Part shown: positions 1-9,513 of the stretch, piece after piece | How the letters are laid out: every line of letters begins with the position of its first letter | Numbering within the stretch: the first letter of the stretch is position 1 | Assembly: GCA_946614435.1 (NCBI GenBank) | Contig: CAMOGW010000007.1 | Span: forward strand, 30,087 to 94,086 | Length of the DNA: 64,000 nt | Direction of reading: 5' to 3' | Source of the DNA: an uncultured Prevotella sp. | GTDB taxonomy: Bacteria; Bacteroidota; Bacteroidia; Bacteroidales; Bacteroidaceae | Translations under genes and position numbers: made by a program | Notes under the pieces: model-generated | The model's input: only the letters and a program-made list of their open reading frames with translations | Databases searched by the model: none | What the model was told of the DNA's origin: nothing

Positions 1-1431
1 ACCCATATTGAGAACTTCATGGCAAAAGAAGCAGAAGTCGCAAATATCTTAGTGGCGCGCGACAGGGCTTCTGCTCGCGTGCAGGAAGAGACGGGAAGTG
101 ACTCGGAAACTGCCATCATGGATGCTAAGTACGGATTTATCAATGGTGCGCTGACTGAGGCTGAGTATGAGACAGGAACCAAAGAAGACACTTATCGCAC
201 TACCCATATTATTGACCGGGTCTTGTCGCATAAGTATTTGGGATTTCCAATCTTCTTCTTCCTGCTCTATGTGATGTTCGAGACGACTTTCTCTTTGGGA
301 CAGTACCCGATGGACTGGATTGAAGCGGCAGTCGGCTGGTTGGGGGATAGGGTAGGCACTATGATGCCCGATGGTCCACTTCGCTCTCTGGTCGTTGATG
401 GAGCTATAGCAGGTGTGGGTTCGGTCATTGTGTTTTTACCTCAGATACTAATCCTGTATTTCTTTATCTCTTTGATGGAGGATTCTGGCTATATGGCGCG
501 TGCAGCCTTCATCATGGATAAGCTGATGCACAAGATGGGACTTCACGGTAAGTCCTTTATTCCATTGATTATGGGATTCGGATGCAATGTACCAGCCGTG
601 ATGGCTACCAGAACGATTGAGAGTCGGAGGTCACGGCTGATTACGATGATGATACTTCCCTTCATGTCCTGTTCGGCACGCTTACCTATTTATATAATGA
701 TAGCAGGAACTTTCTTCACGCTTCAATATCGTTCCTGGGTGATGCTTTCACTGTATGTGGTCGGCATCTGTATGTCAGTAGTGGTGAGTAAGTTGTTCTC
801 CTCTTATCTTGTGAAAGGGCAAGATACGCCATTTGTGATGGAATTGCCTCCATACAGATGGCCAACAGCCAAGGCTATAGGTCGCCATACGTGGGAGAAG
901 GGAAAGGAATATCTGAAGAAGATGGGCGGCATCATTCTCGTGGCATCGGTCATTGTGTGGGCAATGGAGTATTTCCCTCATGATGAGTCACTCACAGTTC
1001 AGCAACAGCAGGAACAATCTATTATCGGTCGTATCGGCAAGACGATAGAGCCTGTGTTTAAGCCCCAAGGCTTCAACTGGAAAATGGACGTCTCGCTCAT
1101 AGCGGGTGTCGGCGCGAAGGAAATCGTGGCTTCGACAATGGGCGTACTGTATAGTGGAGACAAATCATTTGCTGATGACGATTCTTTCAGTGATGACAGC
1201 GAGAAATATACACATCTGCGCCAACAAATGCTTCAAGACGGCATCACTCCACTGGCTGCCTATTGCTACTTGCTCTTCATCCTGCTTTACTTTCCTTGTA
1301 TAGCTACGATAGTGGCAATCAAGAACGAAACTTCATCGTGGCGGTGGGCACTCTTTGCTGCTGGTTATACGACATGTCTGGCATGGATCGTTTCTGCTGT
1401 TGTCTATCAGGTAGGGAGCTTATGCCTTTGA
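1..1431 (+). CDS. feoB: Ferrous iron transporter FeoB, C-terminal part (5' end outside window)
   Basis: This is the membrane permease half of the Fe(II) uptake protein FeoB. The frame is open from base 1, so the methionine at 19 is internal and the N-terminal G domain lies upstream of the window. What is present holds the two Gate (nucleoside-recognition) regions: the first contains the motif GFGCNVPAVMATRTIES followed by LPFMSCSARLPIYI, both typical of FeoB with the conserved cysteine, and the second contains AGVGAKEIVASTMGVLYSG. Several hydrophobic segments alternate with these gates, including the last one before the stop at 1429-1431. Family assignment is very secure. FeoA is not visible and may be upstream or fused. 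Confidence 0.95.
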   Translation, partial: THIENFMAKEAEVANILVARDRASARVQEETGSDSETAIMDAKYGFINGALTEAEYETGTKEDTYRTTHIIDRVLSHKYLGFPIFFFLLYVMFETTFSLGQYPMDWIEAAVGWLGDRVGTMMPDGPLRSLVVDGAIAGVGSVIVFLPQILILYFFISLMEDSGYMARAAFIMDKLMHKMGLHGKSFIPLIMGFGCNVPAVMATRTIESRRSRLITMMILPFMSCSARLPIYIMIAGTFFTLQYRSWVMLSLYVVGICMSVVVSKLFSSYLVKGQDTPFVMELPPYRWPTAKAIGRHTWEKGKEYLKKMGGIILVASVIVWAMEYFPHDESLTVQQQQEQSIIGRIGKTIEPVFKPQGFNWKMDVSLIAGVGAKEIVASTMGVLYSGDKSFADDDSFSDDSEKYTHLRQQMLQDGITPLAAYCYLLFILLYFPCIATIVAIKNETSSWRWALFAAGYTTCLAWIVSAVVYQVGSLCL

Positions 1432-1475
1432 AACAAAAAATAGCATATTTGTTTGGCGATTAAAAATAATTACGT

Positions 1476-1483
1476 TATATTTG
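1476..1483 (+). promoter_or_regulatory. Bacteroidota-type promoter for the REC-kinase gene
   Basis: TATATTTG matches the -7 consensus TAnnTTTG, and a TTTG at 1452-1455 sits 20 bases upstream in the -33 position. The element overlaps a possible TTG start at 1481, which argues that translation begins at the downstream ATG (1526) instead. Confidence 0.6.
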
Positions 1484-1525
1484 CATGTCGAAAAACAATT
1501 AATCATACCTACTAATCAACAGACA

Positions 1526-2665
1526 ATGGAAGAGAAACTTGAGGCGAAAATAAACCGATCTGACTATAAGATCTTAATTGTTGATGATGTCGTAAGCAAT
1601 GTGCTATTGCTTAAGATTCTGCTGACCAATGAGAAATTTCAGGTTTGTACGGCCAACTGCGGCAATATGTGCATTGAACAAGCAAAGGCTGAAAAGCCAG
1701 ATCTTATTCTGCTCGATGTGATGATGCCCGACATTAGCGGCTTCGATACTGCTGTCATTTTGAAGAAGGATCCGGAGACGGCTGATATTCCCATCATCTT
1801 CCTAACGGCATTGAATAATCCCAGTGATCTCGTTCATGGTTTCCAGGTAGGCGCTAACGACTTTTTGACGAAGCCTTTTAATAAAGAGGAGCTCGTGGTT
1901 CGTGTGATGCACCAAATTACATTGGTAGCGGCAAAACGTCTCATTCAGAAGCAGAACGAGGAATTGCGTGCTACGATCAACAATCGTGACAAGATGTATT
2001 CAGTGATTGCCCACGACCTGCGTTCACCAATGGCTTCTATTCGTATGGTTCTCAATCTGGTGGTCACGTCCATGTCTCCTGAAATGATAGGACCTGAGCT
2101 GTTCGAACTCTTGGATAAGGCAAACAAAGAATCGGAAGAATGTCATGACTTGCTCGATAATCTGTTGAAATGGACAAAGAGTCAGACGGGACGATTGAAC
2201 GTGTTGCTTCAAGATTTGGATTTGAACGATATTATTCCTGGAGTCGTTGACATCTTCGAGATGATTGCCCTCACGAAAAAGATTAAGCTCCAGTATGTCG
2301 GAACGCAAGCGCCGCTTGTCGTCAGGGCTGACAATGATATGCTTAAAACGATTGTTCGGAATTTTATGTCTAATGCAGTGAAGTTTAGTCCTGAGAATTC
2401 GGTCATTGAAATTACGATGAAAGAAGAGGGGCAATTCGCAAAGGTCAGTGTACGTGATCATGGTGTAGGTATTGAGCCTGACCGTCTCGGAAGTATTTTC
2501 CATAAAGGTGAAACTACCTATGGAACAGATGGTGAAGAGGGCTCAGGCTTAGGTCTGCAACTTTGTGCTGATTTTGCACGTAAGATAGGAGGCGATGTCC
2601 AGGTGGAGTCAACTCTAAATGAAGGTTCTACGTTCAGCGTTTTTATTCCCTTAAAGAAAGATTGA
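1526..2665 (+). CDS. Response regulator receiver domain fused to a histidine kinase
   Basis: This is a soluble signalling protein of 379 residues with the receiver domain first and the kinase second. The receiver domain (about residues 13-135) has the acidic pair D20/D21, the phospho-acceptor D64 in LLDVMMPD, T94 and K116. A coiled helix leads to a HisKA domain with H163 in VIAHDLRSP, then a HATPase domain with N box (NFMSNAVKFSP), G1 (DHGVGI) and G2 (GEEGSGLGLQL). No membrane segment or sensor domain is seen. I chose ATG 1526 because the upstream TTG at 1481 lies in the promoter. The partner and signal are unknown; it may receive phosphate on its receiver and tune its own kinase. Confidence 0.88.
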   Translation: MEEKLEAKINRSDYKILIVDDVVSNVLLLKILLTNEKFQVCTANCGNMCIEQAKAEKPDLILLDVMMPDISGFDTAVILKKDPETADIPIIFLTALNNPSDLVHGFQVGANDFLTKPFNKEELVVRVMHQITLVAAKRLIQKQNEELRATINNRDKMYSVIAHDLRSPMASIRMVLNLVVTSMSPEMIGPELFELLDKANKESEECHDLLDNLLKWTKSQTGRLNVLLQDLDLNDIIPGVVDIFEMIALTKKIKLQYVGTQAPLVVRADNDMLKTIVRNFMSNAVKFSPENSVIEITMKEEGQFAKVSVRDHGVGIEPDRLGSIFHKGETTYGTDGEEGSGLGLQLCADFARKIGGDVQVESTLNEGSTFSVFIPLKKD

Positions 2666-2707
2666 GTATTGTTGAGACTGTCTGAAAACGAAAGGATGAA
2701 TAGTTAC

Positions 2708-2769
2708 AAGAATGAAGATTAATGGTTAATTTTTGCAAATCGGAAATTAATTCTTAATTCTTCATTCTT
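2708..2769. repeat. Imperfect 15-bp inverted repeat upstream of rho
   Basis: AAGAATGAAGATTAA (2708-2722) is repeated inverted at 2754-2769 with one extra T. The pair would form a hairpin with a 31-base loop between the kinase gene and the rho promoter. It may end the upstream transcript or act in rho regulation; there is no clean T run. Confidence 0.4.
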
Positions 2770-2788
2770 TTGTATAAATATTAATTTG

Positions 2789-2796
2789 TACTTTTG
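2789..2796 (+). promoter_or_regulatory. Promoter for rho, with a leader of about 80 bases
   Basis: TACTTTTG fits TAnnTTTG. The start codon is at 2884, so the leader is about 80 bases long. It contains a short hairpin, CGTTTC (2815-2820) with GAAACG (2830-2835). A TTTTG at 2768-2772 could be the -33 box but its spacing (16) is short. Confidence 0.5.
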
Positions 2797-2883
2797 CACT
2801 CAGTTTTATCACCACGTTTCTGATTTTTGGAAACGCTTTAACCCAAAAAAACATTTCAACTTAAATAAAGTTATACGTTTATT

Positions 2884-4785
2884 ATGTATACAAAAGAAGA
2901 ATTAGAACAGATGGAACCAGCCCAACTGCTCAGTATTGCTGCAGAATTGGGCGTGGAAGTATCTCAGGATGACGAGTTAGAGAAAGTTGTCTATGAAATT
3001 CTTGATCAGGCTGCTATAGACAGTGCTTCTGGAGCAACCGCGAAACGCAAGCGTACGAGAATCACCAAGAAAGATACTGATAAGGTATATACGGTCAAAG
3101 GTAAAGACGGAGAAAACTATGATTCAAACGGCCAGAAGGCTAATAGTGTTGAAACTCCATCACTGTTTGATGCAGAACCTGTTGAGTCTCAGCAAGACAC
3201 AGCTAATGACGTGGCAAGTGTTGAAGTAGATCCTTTAGCTGCATTCCCGAAACACCGTGGTCGTAAGTCTAAGGCAGAACTGGCGGCAATCGCCGCAGCA
3301 GAAGCTGCAAAGAATGAGGCTATGATGAATGAGGAACCCGAAGAAGAGCAGATTGTCCCTGAGGAAATGGAAGAAGAAAAGTTCATGGACAAAGAGACAC
3401 CTGATAAGGAGATGCTGGAGCAACTACAGGAGAAAATGGCTAACCAATATACCAGAGAAGACATGATGGCATATTACGATGCCAATCCTGATGGTATTTG
3501 GGAGGGGGATCCCTGTGATGGCACAGATTTCATTCCTGTCGTTGATCTGCCTATTGAGGACCAGGCGGCTATACCGACACTTGACATCTTTGATCGTCCG
3601 GTAGTGCAGCATTCAGAATCTGTCTATCAGCCAGCACCAGTTTCTCAACCTGCAAGCTATGACTTCGGAGATTTCATTTCTGGTAATGGTGTATTAGAGA
3701 TTTTGCAAGACGGCTATGGATTCCTCCGTTCAAGCGATTATAACTATCTGTCTTCTCCTGATGACATCTATGTTGCTCCGCAACAGATTAAAAAATACGG
3801 ATTGAAGACTGGTGATGTCGTTGATTGTACGGTTCGTCCTCCTCATGATGGTGAAAAGTACTTTGCCATGTCAACTGTTAATATGATTAACGGGCGAGAC
3901 CCTGATGAAGTGCGTGATCGTGTGTCCTTTGAACATCTGACACCTCTATTCCCCGAGGAGAAATTTATGTTATGCGGTGATCCTTCAACGACAAATCCTT
4001 CGACACGTATCGTTGATTTGTTCTCGCCCATAGGTAAGGGACAGCGTGCATTGATCGTGGCTCAGCCTAAGACTGGTAAGACGATTCTTATGAAGGATAT
4101 TGCCAATGCCATTGCTGCTAATCATCCGGAAGCTTACATCATGATGTTGCTGATTGACGAGCGCCCTGAAGAGGTTACCGATATGAGCCGTACTGTCAAT
4201 GCTGAAGTGATAGCTTCAACATTTGATGAGCCTGCTGACCGTCATGTGAAAATTGCCGGTATTGTTCTTGAGAAGGCTAAGCGAATGGTGGAATGCGGAC
4301 ACGATGTAGTGATTTTCTTGGATTCTATCACACGTTTGGCTCGCGCATATAACACTGTTTCACCTGCAAGTGGTAAGGTGCTGACGGGTGGTGTAGATGC
4401 TAATGCCTTGCAGAAGCCGAAGCGTTTCTTCGGTGCAGCTCGTAATATAGAGGGAGGAGGCTCGCTCACCATTATTGCAACAGCCTTGGTCGATACAGGT
4501 TCTAAGATGGATGAAGTCATCTTTGAGGAATTCAAGGGAACGGGTAACTCTGAGATTCAGCTTTCTCGTGCGCTTTCAAATAAGCGTGTGTTCCCTGCCA
4601 TTGATCTTGTTCAGTCAAGCACGCGTCGCGATGATTTGTTGCAGGATGCTACAACACTCAACCGCATGTGGATTATCCGTAAGTTTATTGCTGATATGAA
4701 CCCAATGGAGGCAATGAATACTGTTCGCGACCGTCTTGTTCAAGCTCGGAATAATGAGGAGTTCTTGATGTCAATGAATGGATAA
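2884..4785 (+). CDS. rho: Transcription termination factor Rho with long disordered insertion
   Basis: Rho is the hexameric RNA-dependent ATPase that ends transcription. The protein has 633 residues against about 420 in E. coli. The order is a Rho_N helical domain (1-48), an insertion of about 200 residues rich in Lys/Arg at first and then in Glu, Ala and Gln (about 50-255), the cold-shock RNA-binding domain (about 265-330), and the RecA-like motor. Walker A is AQPKTGKT at 393-400 and the following [13 protein letters not shown] is characteristic. A long low-complexity insertion at this place is known from Bacteroides Rho, where it has been linked to condensate formation. The gene stands alone between its own promoter and terminator. 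Confidence 0.96.
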   Translation: MYTKEELEQMEPAQLLSIAAELGVEVSQDDELEKVVYEILDQAAIDSASGATAKRKRTRITKKDTDKVYTVKGKDGENYDSNGQKANSVETPSLFDAEPVESQQDTANDVASVEVDPLAAFPKHRGRKSKAELAAIAAAEAAKNEAMMNEEPEEEQIVPEEMEEEKFMDKETPDKEMLEQLQEKMANQYTREDMMAYYDANPDGIWEGDPCDGTDFIPVVDLPIEDQAAIPTLDIFDRPVVQHSESVYQPAPVSQPASYDFGDFISGNGVLEILQDGYGFLRSSDYNYLSSPDDIYVAPQQIKKYGLKTGDVVDCTVRPPHDGEKYFAMSTVNMINGRDPDEVRDRVSFEHLTPLFPEEKFMLCGDPSTTNPSTRIVDLFSPIGKGQRALIVAQPKTGKTILMKDIANAIAANHPEAYIMMLLIDERPEEVTDMSRTVNAEVIASTFDEPADRHVKIAGIVLEKAKRMVECGHDVVIFLDSITRLARAYNTVSPASGKVLTGGVDANALQKPKRFFGAARNIEGGGSLTIIATALVDTGSKMDEVIFEEFKGTGNSEIQLSRALSNKRVFPAIDLVQSSTRRDDLLQDATTLNRMWIIRKFIADMNPMEAMNTVRDRLVQARNNEEFLMSMNG

Positions 4786-4814
4786 AGATTGAGAAACAAC
4801 TTTGTTTAAATAAT

Positions 4815-4850
4815 AAGGACTGAGTCATTTGTGGCTCAGTCCTTTTTTTA
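4815..4850 (+). terminator. Intrinsic terminator of rho
   Basis: AAGGACTGAG (4815-4824) pairs with CTCAGTCCTT (4835-4844), with three more inner pairs possible around a TTTG loop, and is followed by a run of seven T. It is notable that the gene for Rho itself ends at a Rho-independent terminator. Confidence 0.85.
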
Positions 4851-4886
4851 TGTCATATATTCATTCGTTATTGTTGCTGCTTTTTA

Positions 4887-4973
4887 AATTACTGTCGTTT
4901 CTTTTTATGAATTACTGTCGTTTCTTTTTGAATTACTGTCACTTCTTTTTTGAGTTGTTGTCTCTTCTTTTTC
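4887..4973 (-). repeat. Four tandem copies of a 21-22 bp unit spanning the tamB stop codon
   Basis: Copies start near 4887, 4909, 4930 and 4952. On the minus strand the unit reads AAGAAACGACAGTAATTC plus A residues. The most gene-proximal copy (4952-4973) encodes KRRDNNSK at the end of the TamB-like protein, the next contains its stop codon, and two more lie downstream. The downstream pair are almost identical; the gene-proximal ones are more diverged. Confidence 0.8.
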
Positions 4974-7900
4974 TTGAGAACAGATCGCCTATACCGTCGA
5001 AGTCTCGCTTGATAATGAAGCCAATGCCTTGTGTGTTGAGTGAAGAACGGGTGAAGTAGCGGTCGTTGGTCTGGTTGTACACTTTCAGTGCCAAGTTGCC
5101 ATTCGGCCTTAGTAAATAACGAATGTCGAAGTCACCAATGAAAGTATGATTGGCACGTGTGGCATTATCGCGATAGCCGAACTGCCCATTGATGAGCAGA
5201 CGGTTGTTCAGCATGCGTCCGCTCACAATGCCTTCATATTCAGCATTGTGCCATCCTTCATTTCCTGTTGATATATTGGCACCGAAGTTCCAATTGTCAT
5301 TCTTCACGACATGTGAAATCACTTCATTAATCTGGGTGGAAAGTGTTCCTGAGAGGAATGATTGCATTGCTAATTGCGTCTGGTCGTAGGTCTGTGAGCT
5401 GGCATTGTTGATGTCTTGAGTATAGAAGCGACCGATGCCGAGGAGGTAGAGCACTTGCTGATTCATTTCCTGTTCACTTGTGATAACTGAGCGTATCATC
5501 TGCTTTTCCTCACTATTCACGTTAGGTATGTCGAGGTCGAACTCAATGCGTGGAGCACCGGCCTGTCCTAAGATATTCATGAGGCAGTTCACTCTTACCG
5601 TATTATTGGAGAAAGAATTGCCTAAGTTCAGATCGGACAGCGACACACCATTTACCGTGTGTATGGCTTGCAACTGCAGATTGGCTTCCATAGGTGCTCC
5701 GCCGAATACGATGGTTCCACCTTCCTTGAATTTGAAATTCTTCTTAATGATGTTCTGAATCGTAATGCCATAGGTGCCGCGTTCCACTTGATATGTGCCA
5801 AACATGTGGAAAGCACCTTTGTTGTGGTAGGAAGCACGTATCATGCCCGAACCATTGAGCGTGATATAGTCACCCATCTTTGCATCCATAAGAAGTCGCA
5901 CGGTAGCATCACTATTGGCATTGATGCGGAAGTTGAGGAACAAGTCTGACGGGATGTCCTTTACTTTACTTTCCTTTTCCCCGGCTTCTTCAGTAGTTGA
6001 GGCTTTCCCCTTGTCTCTCCAAGTTATGAACTCCTGAGAACTCACGCTTCCGCCCGATGACGCATTATAGAAAAATGTAGTAGGGAGAAGAGGGGTGGCA
6101 TCGATGTTGATTGTAACTTCCTTGGGCCGTCCATGCATATCAACATGTCCTGATGCAACAACGCTTCCGCAGAACTGTTCGTCTCCAAATTCCTTAAAGT
6201 CATACGCCAGCATTCTCTGTGTCTCAATGTCGAGGTCGAATGTCATGTTCGACAGATGCTCATGATGAATGCCTCCGCTGATGCTGGCCGTATTGCCATA
6301 CTTATCGTAGATAGCAGCTTTGTTGAAACGGATATCGTTATGAACAAAATGTACGGTGTCGCGTACCAGCTTGTAAGTTGTTCCCAATGGAATGACATCG
6401 GCCTGCCCGTCTGCCACAAGTGTTCCTATCAGGTCCATTTTGCCCAAAGGTCCCACAAGTTTCAGATCTCCGTAAGCATGCCCTTCTATGTTTTTGAGGA
6501 AACTGCTTGTATATGTCTTCAAGAACTCTATATGCGTACCGCGCCCTCTGATGTTCAGGTCTATGTCTTTACGTACAGGTGACACGTAGCCGTCGATAAG
6601 TGTCATGACTTCAGGACCATCTTCAGTCTTGGCATCAATGTCAATCTGTTGTCTTTCGTTGTTCCATTGTGCATTGGCATATAGCGTTCCCATTCTTCCA
6701 TTCTCGAATGTGAACTGGTCAACTGTAAGGTTAGTCCATGCTATAGGTCTCTCAAACAGTTGCGTAGCATAGACATTTCCAGTTGCCAAGCCATTGAACT
6801 CAACAGGATGGAAATTAATGAGTTCCATGATATAGCCAACGTCCATCTCTTTCATATCCACAGCCAATGTGTCGGTCGGAGAGGCAGAGGCCACTCCGTC
6901 GATGGTCAGATGCTGTTGTTCATGCTTTACAGAGAATTCATCTACTATCAATTTCTTCTCTGAATAGAAAATATTGGACGGCAGAACATCCCATTTGGCT
7001 GCGCCCATTGTGATATGGGATGGCTGAATGTGTATGTGTGCTTGGGCTTTTCTGTTGTGATCACTATATAGCTGAGTGATGGCATTGAGGTTGCCTTGCA
7101 TGAATATTCTGCCCTTGGCGTGATTATTCCAGTTCACACTTGTCTGCAGCCGATTGTCAGAGGCATTAGCCTTTAAGCCTATATCCATACCCGTTCCATT
7201 GTCCATGATTTTCTTGAGACTGATGTCACAAAGGATGCTGTCACTTGGCGACGTGAAGGCAACAACGGCATTCCTATACGAACTGCCCTTGTAAGTAAAA
7301 GCAGGTATGTTTCCTGTTATGCTTAGATTACGATTGGTGTCGTTGATACTACCACTCAGTGTCATAGGCTCATCAAGATTCACGGGAATATTGAGCAACT
7401 TTTGCATCCACCGGGTAGAATAGAGCTCAAGCTTGATGTCGAAGTCGTTCGTGACCCGATCGTTCATGGGGGGAAGTCCTGGCAGGGTGGGGAGATGAGC
7501 TCCCAGCACATTGATGAAGCTCTGTGGCAAGGTGTCCCAGTTGAATTCTCCATTGAGTTCCATCGTGCCCATGTCTCCCTTGACCTGAAAATGATGTCGT
7601 TGTCCCTCAAAGCCAGTAGTGAGCTGAACATTCTTGATTGTAAACACGTCCGTAGAGTCTGCCATCGCGAAATCGTAGAGTGTGATGCTGCCTTGTGCAT
7701 CATTCAGGTTGCTGGCAGTAATGTCGGTCGCAAAACTGGCTGTGAAGACCGACTTGCCCCATTTGTCAGACAGATGGAGTGTCAAGGGCGAAAAGTCTCT
7801 GACGTTTCCTTCAGCCTTTATCTTCATGTTCTTGCCCGTTTTCTTCCATTCACCATTAAGCATCGTCTTAATGTTTTCGTCGTCTATTTTCAGAACGCCG

Positions 7901-9342
7901 GTAGCAGACATTTGGTGGAAGTCACCATGCAAAAGATCATTGGTAAGGAGTGACGCATTGAGATTGATGTTCTGGTATGCATAATTCTTGTATTCGAAAG
8001 CAGGTATTTCCCCCATCACGTTTACCCCTGTGCGGTCACCTTGAATATTAATATTTCCACTTATGTTGCCGAATCGTTCGTTGTTCAGCAGTCCTTTCAG
8101 GTCAATACCATTCGAAGTGAGATTGCCTTTGAACGCCTTGTTGGCATCTATCTGAAAGTTAGCCTCCAGATTTCCTATATCCGTTGTAAGAGTTGACGTG
8201 GCTTGCATGTCGCCTGTTTGCCATCCTTCAAACCGTCCGTGAATGTTCAGGTTGCCAATGTTTCCTAAAATCTCAGGAAGAGCGGGAATTTCGCTTTTCA
8301 GTAGGCGAAACGTATTCTCGTTCATGGAAAACTGGTTCACCACAGCTTGCCATTCAGGATAGCTTTGGTCTAAATGCTCGGCCCATCCTGTAGCTTTCAG
8401 GGTGATAAGATTGTTAGTGGAGTTGATGATGACCGATGGAATACGGATGCTTTGCGAACTTCCTTGCACAAGGGTCTTGCATTCTATTACTTCGCGTACA
8501 TTCTTTAAAGAAGGGTGCAGGAAGCTCAAGTCGTTAAGACAGACTCCGAAGGCTAAGCTGTCCACGCGATAGCGTAAAGTCTCTTTTAGGTGCTTTGCGT
8601 CATAATTCGCTTCGGCTTCATTGATGAACAAGGTTGACTCTGGCAGTTGGAGCTTCAGTTCTGAAAGTCGGCTACTCTTTTTTCCAGCCTCCAATTTGAG
8701 TGTAAGGCTCTTTAGCTTCAGTCCGCTAAGTTCGTTCAAAGCCAAGCGCTTTATGTTGACATTAAGGGTGTCTTCGTTCAATTCTTTAAGTATGATGTGT
8801 GCGCTTATGTTATTGAAACTCAGATGGTCAGTACTGATTTTGTCAAGTAAAGGAACGTCTCTTCTGTGATAGCTGATGCTTGAATGTCTCACAATGAGTG
8901 AGTTGATGCGCAGCTGTAGAGGAGCGCTTGAAGTAGTGTCTTTAGAGGCGAGCGAATCGATTACAAACTGATAGTTCGCTGGAGCTTCGGCATGGGTCTT
9001 ATATAAATTAGCCTGAGCGCCGAACAGCTGAGCCGATGAGATGCTGATGCGTCCGTTCAGTAGGGCAGACCACTCGGCCCTTACCGATAGGCGACCTACG
9101 CGCAGCAAGCTTTCTCCTTGTTGGTCGTAAATGTGGAAGCCGTCGATGATAATGCGATTGAGAAACCCCAGATTCACTCGCTCCATCTGAACCTTTGTAC
9201 CCAGTTTTTTGCCAATCTCAGTCGCCACTTTATTGGCTAACTTCGTTTGGAAGGCTGGTATGTGGGTGAGTGTCATTAGCAAGACGTACAGAGCAATCAA
9301 GCTCCATATTAGTCCGCTCAGGATATGTCTAAGTATCTTCAA
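4939..9342 (-). CDS. tamB: TamB-like translocation and assembly module protein (DUF490)
   Basis: This is a very large (1467 residue) envelope protein with one N-terminal membrane anchor (about residues 8-28) followed by a long periplasmic region of repeating beta strands. The C-terminal 450 residues match the TamB/DUF490 family, including a run on ISGGI, NLQLQAIHTVNGVSLSDL and a terminal part resembling an outer-membrane-facing strand region. TamB proteins bridge inner and outer membrane and are thought to help lipid transport or outer membrane protein assembly. No TamA/BamA-like gene is adjacent here. The basic tail SRKRRDNNSKKK is encoded by a tandem repeat unit. It is transcribed divergently from nqrA. 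Confidence 0.88.
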   Translation of the reverse strand: MKILRHILSGLIWSLIALYVLLMTLTHIPAFQTKLANKVATEIGKKLGTKVQMERVNLGFLNRIIIDGFHIYDQQGESLLRVGRLSVRAEWSALLNGRISISSAQLFGAQANLYKTHAEAPANYQFVIDSLASKDTTSSAPLQLRINSLIVRHSSISYHRRDVPLLDKISTDHLSFNNISAHIILKELNEDTLNVNIKRLALNELSGLKLKSLTLKLEAGKKSSRLSELKLQLPESTLFINEAEANYDAKHLKETLRYRVDSLAFGVCLNDLSFLHPSLKNVREVIECKTLVQGSSQSIRIPSVIINSTNNLITLKATGWAEHLDQSYPEWQAVVNQFSMNENTFRLLKSEIPALPEILGNIGNLNIHGRFEGWQTGDMQATSTLTTDIGNLEANFQIDANKAFKGNLTSNGIDLKGLLNNERFGNISGNINIQGDRTGVNVMGEIPAFEYKNYAYQNINLNASLLTNDLLHGDFHQMSATGVLKIDDENIKTMLNGEWKKTGKNMKIKAEGNVRDFSPLTLHLSDKWGKSVFTASFATDITASNLNDAQGSITLYDFAMADSTDVFTIKNVQLTTGFEGQRHHFQVKGDMGTMELNGEFNWDTLPQSFINVLGAHLPTLPGLPPMNDRVTNDFDIKLELYSTRWMQKLLNIPVNLDEPMTLSGSINDTNRNLSITGNIPAFTYKGSSYRNAVVAFTSPSDSILCDISLKKIMDNGTGMDIGLKANASDNRLQTSVNWNNHAKGRIFMQGNLNAITQLYSDHNRKAQAHIHIQPSHITMGAAKWDVLPSNIFYSEKKLIVDEFSVKHEQQHLTIDGVASASPTDTLAVDMKEMDVGYIMELINFHPVEFNGLATGNVYATQLFERPIAWTNLTVDQFTFENGRMGTLYANAQWNNERQQIDIDAKTEDGPEVMTLIDGYVSPVRKDIDLNIRGRGTHIEFLKTYTSSFLKNIEGHAYGDLKLVGPLGKMDLIGTLVADGQADVIPLGTTYKLVRDTVHFVHNDIRFNKAAIYDKYGNTASISGGIHHEHLSNMTFDLDIETQRMLAYDFKEFGDEQFCGSVVASGHVDMHGRPKEVTINIDATPLLPTTFFYNASSGGSVSSQEFITWRDKGKASTTEEAGEKESKVKDIPSDLFLNFRINANSDATVRLLMDAKMGDYITLNGSGMIRASYHNKGAFHMFGTYQVERGTYGITIQNIIKKNFKFKEGGTIVFGGAPMEANLQLQAIHTVNGVSLSDLNLGNSFSNNTVRVNCLMNILGQAGAPRIEFDLDIPNVNSEEKQMIRSVITSEQEMNQQVLYLLGIGRFYTQDINNASSQTYDQTQLAMQSFLSGTLSTQINEVISHVVKNDNWNFGANISTGNEGWHNAEYEGIVSGRMLNNRLLINGQFGYRDNATRANHTFIGDFDIRYLLRPNGNLALKVYNQTNDRYFTRSSLNTQGIGFIIKRDFDGIGDLFSRKRRDNNSKKK

Positions 9343-9391
9343 TCTGTCAATCCGAGTTTACAAACACTTTGCAGGGGTGTTTTTAGCGTTG

Positions 9392-9399
9392 CAAAAATA
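9392..9399 (-). promoter_or_regulatory. Probable promoter for tamB
   Basis: CAAAAATA on the plus strand reads TATTTTTG on the minus strand, a fit to TAnnTTTG, 50 bases before the tamB start. No clear -33 box. Confidence 0.45.
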
Positions 9400-9463
9400 C
9401 GATAAAATCTTGTGAAAGCTCTATTTTTATCCGAAAAATAAGGCACTTCTATCAAAAAAGTAT

Positions 9464-9471
9464 TAATTTTG
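9464..9471 (+). promoter_or_regulatory. Promoter for the nqr operon
   Basis: TAATTTTG fits TAnnTTTG, 42 bases before the nqrA start and divergent from the tamB promoter. The next suitable terminator is after nqrF, so one transcript of about 5.9 kb is likely. Confidence 0.55.
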
Positions 9472-9513
9472 CAGCCGTTATAGAGAATAATAACGTTATT
9501 TCTAATTATTTAT

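Noticed and set aside
1481..1525. TTG start for the REC-kinase gene at 1481
   Set aside because: It overlaps the TATATTTG promoter element, so the ATG at 1526 is used.
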